Shown here piece after piece: positions 61,899 to 64,000 of a stretch of DNA of 64,000 nt. The stretch spans positions 42,026-106,025 of the forward strand of contig NZ_BJCC01000025.1 in assembly GCF_004309355.1 (NCBI RefSeq), given 5' to 3'. This DNA comes from Enterococcus florum. Lineage in GTDB: Bacteria > Bacillota > Bacilli > Lactobacillales > Enterococcaceae. The notes under the pieces are model-generated. The model saw only the letters and a list, made by a program, of their open reading frames with translations. It had not been told where the DNA came from and did no database searches. The translations under genes and the position numbers were made by a program. The stretch's first letter is position 1; each line of letters begins with the position of its first letter.

Positions 61899-62267
61899 TC
61901 AAATCCCTAATTTTTCAGCCAGCTCTTCAAAAAATTGATTGCGTAATCGGGTGACCTGTCTGGTACTGAGAAACACACGATCTGCGGTCAAATTTAGGTC
62001 TGTCTTGGTACGCGGCGACAGGTAAAGGAGTTGGATGATTTTTCTGACCTCCGGCGTACTGTGCTCCAAGCACTCCTTGATGGTCAAATAGTTTTTTTCC
62101 AAACTGCGCAATCGACGGTCGTCGGAGATCGTTAGTAAAATCTCTTCCGTTCCATCATTTTTTGCTCGTGAATAAAGCAGTTTGGCCTCATATTCCTTGA
62201 TGTATTCCTCCATGTGAGGATAGTCAGCTAAAATTCCTTTTAAGTAATTGCGCTTCCATTTTTCCAA
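61899..62267 (-). CDS. RinA/ArpU-like phage transcriptional regulator (DUF722-type)
   Basis: A 122-residue protein: WKRNYLKGILADYPHMEEYI at the start and a C-terminal helix-turn-helix-like region (TADRVFLSTRQVTRLRNQFFEELA). This layout matches late-gene activators of Gram-positive prophages. TTG start 9 bases after AGGAG. It is directly upstream of the holin gene and divergent from an XRE/ImmA pair. Confidence 0.75.
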   Translation of the reverse strand: MEKWKRNYLKGILADYPHMEEYIKEYEAKLLYSRAKNDGTEEILLTISDDRRLRSLEKNYLTIKECLEHSTPEVRKIIQLLYLSPRTKTDLNLTADRVFLSTRQVTRLRNQFFEELAEKLGI

Positions 62268-62302
62268 TGTCGATCACTCCTAATTCAATTTTTCTTTACA
62301 TA

Positions 62303-62438
62303 TATAGACAAATATTCTACAATAACCTTGTAAAGATGCTTGGCTCTTCACTGAAATTTGGGAATCAGTGAAGGATCTAATTCAATTATATACAAAAATT
62401 CTACAAATTCAACTAAAATGATAGAATATTTGTATACA
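62303..62438. promoter_or_regulatory. Divergent control region with three repeated operators
   Basis: Sites TATAGACAAATATTCTACA (62303-62321), TATACAAAAATTCTACA (62389-62405) and, in opposite orientation, TAGAATATTTGTATACA (62422-62438) share one core. A 9-bp inverted repeat CTTCACTGA/TCAGTGAAG lies between (62346-62373). They flank the starts of the RinA-like and XRE genes, as in a lysogeny switch. Confidence 0.65.
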
Positions 62439-62460
62439 ACTATCGGAAAGGTTGTTCCAA

Positions 62461-62826
62461 ATGGAAATCTACGAAAAAATTAAAACATTGGCTGCAGAAA
62501 AAAAAATTTCCATTCGTCTGTTGGAAGAGACTCTCGGTTTTGGCAATGGTGTCATCAATCGTTGGCGTAAAAACACTCCGGGGATCGACAAAATTGAAAA
62601 AGTTGCCGATTTTTTTGACGTTTCTGTTGATTATTTGTTGGGACGCTCTCCGCTGTCGACTTACGAGGCTAACACAACCAATCGCTCGATCGCCCAGCAG
62701 ATTCTACTTCGTTCAGACACAGCCGCTCTTTCTGAGGAAGATGCTGCCGACATTGAAAAAGAAATGGAACGCTTTTTAAATTGGCGGTTACAAGAAATCG
62801 AACGAGAACGTCGCGAAAAGGACTGA
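62461..62826 (+). CDS. XRE-family phage-type repressor
   Basis: A 121-residue repressor with a helix-turn-helix (ISIRLLEETLGFGNGVINRWR; VADFFDVSVDYLLGRSP) and an acidic helical C-terminus. No S24 peptidase domain, so induction would depend on the adjacent ImmA-type protease. ATG 62461 has GAAAGG 9 bases upstream. Confidence 0.88.
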   Translation: MEIYEKIKTLAAEKKISIRLLEETLGFGNGVINRWRKNTPGIDKIEKVADFFDVSVDYLLGRSPLSTYEANTTNRSIAQQILLRSDTAALSEEDAADIEKEMERFLNWRLQEIERERREKD

Positions 62827-62830
62827 GTAA

Positions 62831-63520
62831 ATGGCAAGCGAACGAGAAGAATACCACCGTTTTTCTATTAAAATTAATGAATACCTTTCTGCTACAATGC
62901 TTGGTCTGGAGATGAATGTCGAAAATTACGATCACAAAGAGATTTGGAACTGTATTATGGGAGAAAAGGTAAAAATTCGCGGCTTTCCTTTTGAAGGAAA
63001 AGCACGCCAGGCGATCTCTGGTATGATCGTCAGTGATGAAATGGAAACGACGATCACTTACAACAGCACCATGAATCACCATCGGATCAATTTCACGATT
63101 TCCCACGAATTGATCCATTACTTGTACCACTTTAACCAAAAAACACCGTATTTTTATGATACGACACACACGCTCGCAACCTATGATCCGGCTTCTCTCG
63201 TAGAATTACAGGCAAATGTCGGAGCCGCTGCAATTTTATTGCCAGATCCCGTTTTTATCCACGTATTGAAGCAAGGAGAAAAACCCGCCGATATCTCCAA
63301 AAAATTTGGGATTTCCGAAGTGGCTTTAAAACTACGGCTGATTCAAACGATGCAGGCAGAATTCAATGCTTCCTATGAAGCAGCCCAATCCACAAGCTTC
63401 AAAATTCTGCACCAGTTCGGTCACACCGGACGACAACTAATGCAGGATCTAGGTATCAATCTGGAGCAGAAAATTGCTGAAATCAATCCGTTTTACGAGG
63501 CTTTGTGCCTAAACACTTAA
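62831..63520 (+). CDS. ImmA/IrrE-family metallopeptidase
   Basis: A 229-residue protein with the zinc protease motif HELIH (residues 92-96) in FTISHELIHYLYHF and the downstream third-ligand region SLVELQANVGAAAILLP. Such proteins cleave the partner XRE repressor and relieve repression. Encoded 4 bases after the repressor gene, so co-expressed. Confidence 0.9.
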   Translation: MASEREEYHRFSIKINEYLSATMLGLEMNVENYDHKEIWNCIMGEKVKIRGFPFEGKARQAISGMIVSDEMETTITYNSTMNHHRINFTISHELIHYLYHFNQKTPYFYDTTHTLATYDPASLVELQANVGAAAILLPDPVFIHVLKQGEKPADISKKFGISEVALKLRLIQTMQAEFNASYEAAQSTSFKILHQFGHTGRQLMQDLGINLEQKIAEINPFYEALCLNT

Positions 63521-63537
63521 AGAAAGAAGGAAAAATA

Positions 63538-63918
63538 ATGGGACTATTTGATGGGTTAATGGGAAATGCTACCGAAGCGAAATCCGAAAAAGTGAGTGAT
63601 AAACTAGCAGATGTGCTGATGCCACAGGAGAACGTAGATCTTGCTTTCAAGCTAGTGCGCGATCTGATCGTCTTTACCGACTACCGCTTAATCATTGTAG
63701 ACAAACAAGGCGTAACCGGTAAAAAAGTAGAATACAAGAGCTATCCTTACAAAAGCATCTCTAGATTCAGTGTAGAAACCTCGGGTCATTTCGATTTGGA
63801 TGCTGAGCTGAAAATCTGGGTGTCCAGTGCAATCGAGCCTGCAGAAACACTGCAATTCAGAAAAGACCGCAACATCACGCAAGTTCAAAAGGCCTTAGCC
63901 ATGGCTGTCTTGAACTAG
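63538..63918 (+). CDS. PH-like (bPH) domain protein
   Basis: A 126-residue protein with a bacterial Pleckstrin-homology-like domain: LVRDLIVFTDYRLIIVDKQGVTGKK, YKSYPYKSISRFSVETSGHFD and the end AETLQFRKDRN. Function unknown. Start 63538 follows GAAGGAA; possibly co-transcribed with the ImmA gene. Confidence 0.82.
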   Translation: MGLFDGLMGNATEAKSEKVSDKLADVLMPQENVDLAFKLVRDLIVFTDYRLIIVDKQGVTGKKVEYKSYPYKSISRFSVETSGHFDLDAELKIWVSSAIEPAETLQFRKDRNITQVQKALAMAVLN

Positions 63919-63926
63919 AAGCGAGT

Positions 63927-64000
63927 AAAGAGGCTATGACAGTAATGTGCTATGCTACCCCTATCTAGGACAAGGAAATAATTAAATCCTAGATAGGGGT
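63927..64000. repeat. AGAGGCT palindromic repeat, copy C (cut by window end)
   Basis: AGAGGCTATGACAG (63929-63942) and GTGCTATGCTACC lead to a perfect 14-bp inner inverted repeat (63957-63970 and 63987-64000) at the window edge. The left arm is the reverse complement of the right arm of copy A with few changes. The matching outer right arm should lie beyond the window. Confidence 0.65.

Overview
The window looks like a chromosomal stretch of a low-to-moderate G+C Firmicute, most likely an Enterococcus. This is inferred from gene content (AdcA-ZinT, TreR/TreP/TreC, several PTS operons, NptA, CsbD), strong AGGAGG-type ribosome binding sites, CcpA-like sites and small palindromic 'AGAGGCT' repeats. 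The species is not determined from the sequence. No rRNA, tRNA, CRISPR array, transposase or intact phage structural gene was seen.

Layout. 1-2342: the 3' end of a PfkB kinase and a convergent polytopic membrane protein. 2503-13643 (minus strand): an 11-kb, 11-gene unit encoding a galactitol-type PTS (EIIA, EIIB, EIIC), a PRD regulator, a RuBisCO-like protein, a two-subunit TPP-dependent E1, a 2-hydroxyacid dehydrogenase, a separate 80-aa lipoyl carrier, a bare E2 core and an E3. This is the best candidate for an undescribed catabolic system. 14202-20722: a HAD phosphatase with an attenuator-like leader, a DeoR regulator, and a five-gene operon (DERA-type aldolase, fructose-family PTS, Gfo/Idh/MocA oxidoreductase, zinc alcohol dehydrogenase). 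21574-26878: a glycyl radical enzyme with a TauE-type exporter, a PpnP-like protein, a short activating enzyme and a divergent XRE-cupin regulator, suggesting sulfonate C-S cleavage. 26985-30332: a 1115-aa secreted RCC1-repeat protein next to about 1.1 kb of AT-rich DNA without genes.

31449-43595: mostly single genes (SDR, an XRE protein fused to a Gly-pentad solenoid, thioesterase, CsbD, DsrE-like, NptA), then a trehalose locus whose PTS gene has an in-frame stop in the EIIA domain, and a MerR-controlled DapB-like dehydrogenase. 43642-49232: a LacI-controlled operon (isomerase, 81-aa protein, frameshifted transporter, PfkB kinase, hexulose-phosphate synthase and isomerase). 49293-60636: AdcA with a Zur-like box, lipid kinase, tandem UspA, an apparently SOS-controlled pair of small genes, a multi-hairpin RNA candidate and assorted small enzymes. 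60612-63918: a decayed prophage-type cassette (XRE/ImmA, divergent RinA-like activator, holin, broken endolysin).

How the genes work together. The window is dominated by separate substrate-specific catabolic operons, each with its own transporter and regulator. Three show damage (trehalose PTS, the LacI-operon transporter, the endolysin), which could be natural decay or sequencing error. Several genes use TTG, GTG or apparently ATA starts; starts here were chosen by Shine-Dalgarno spacing.
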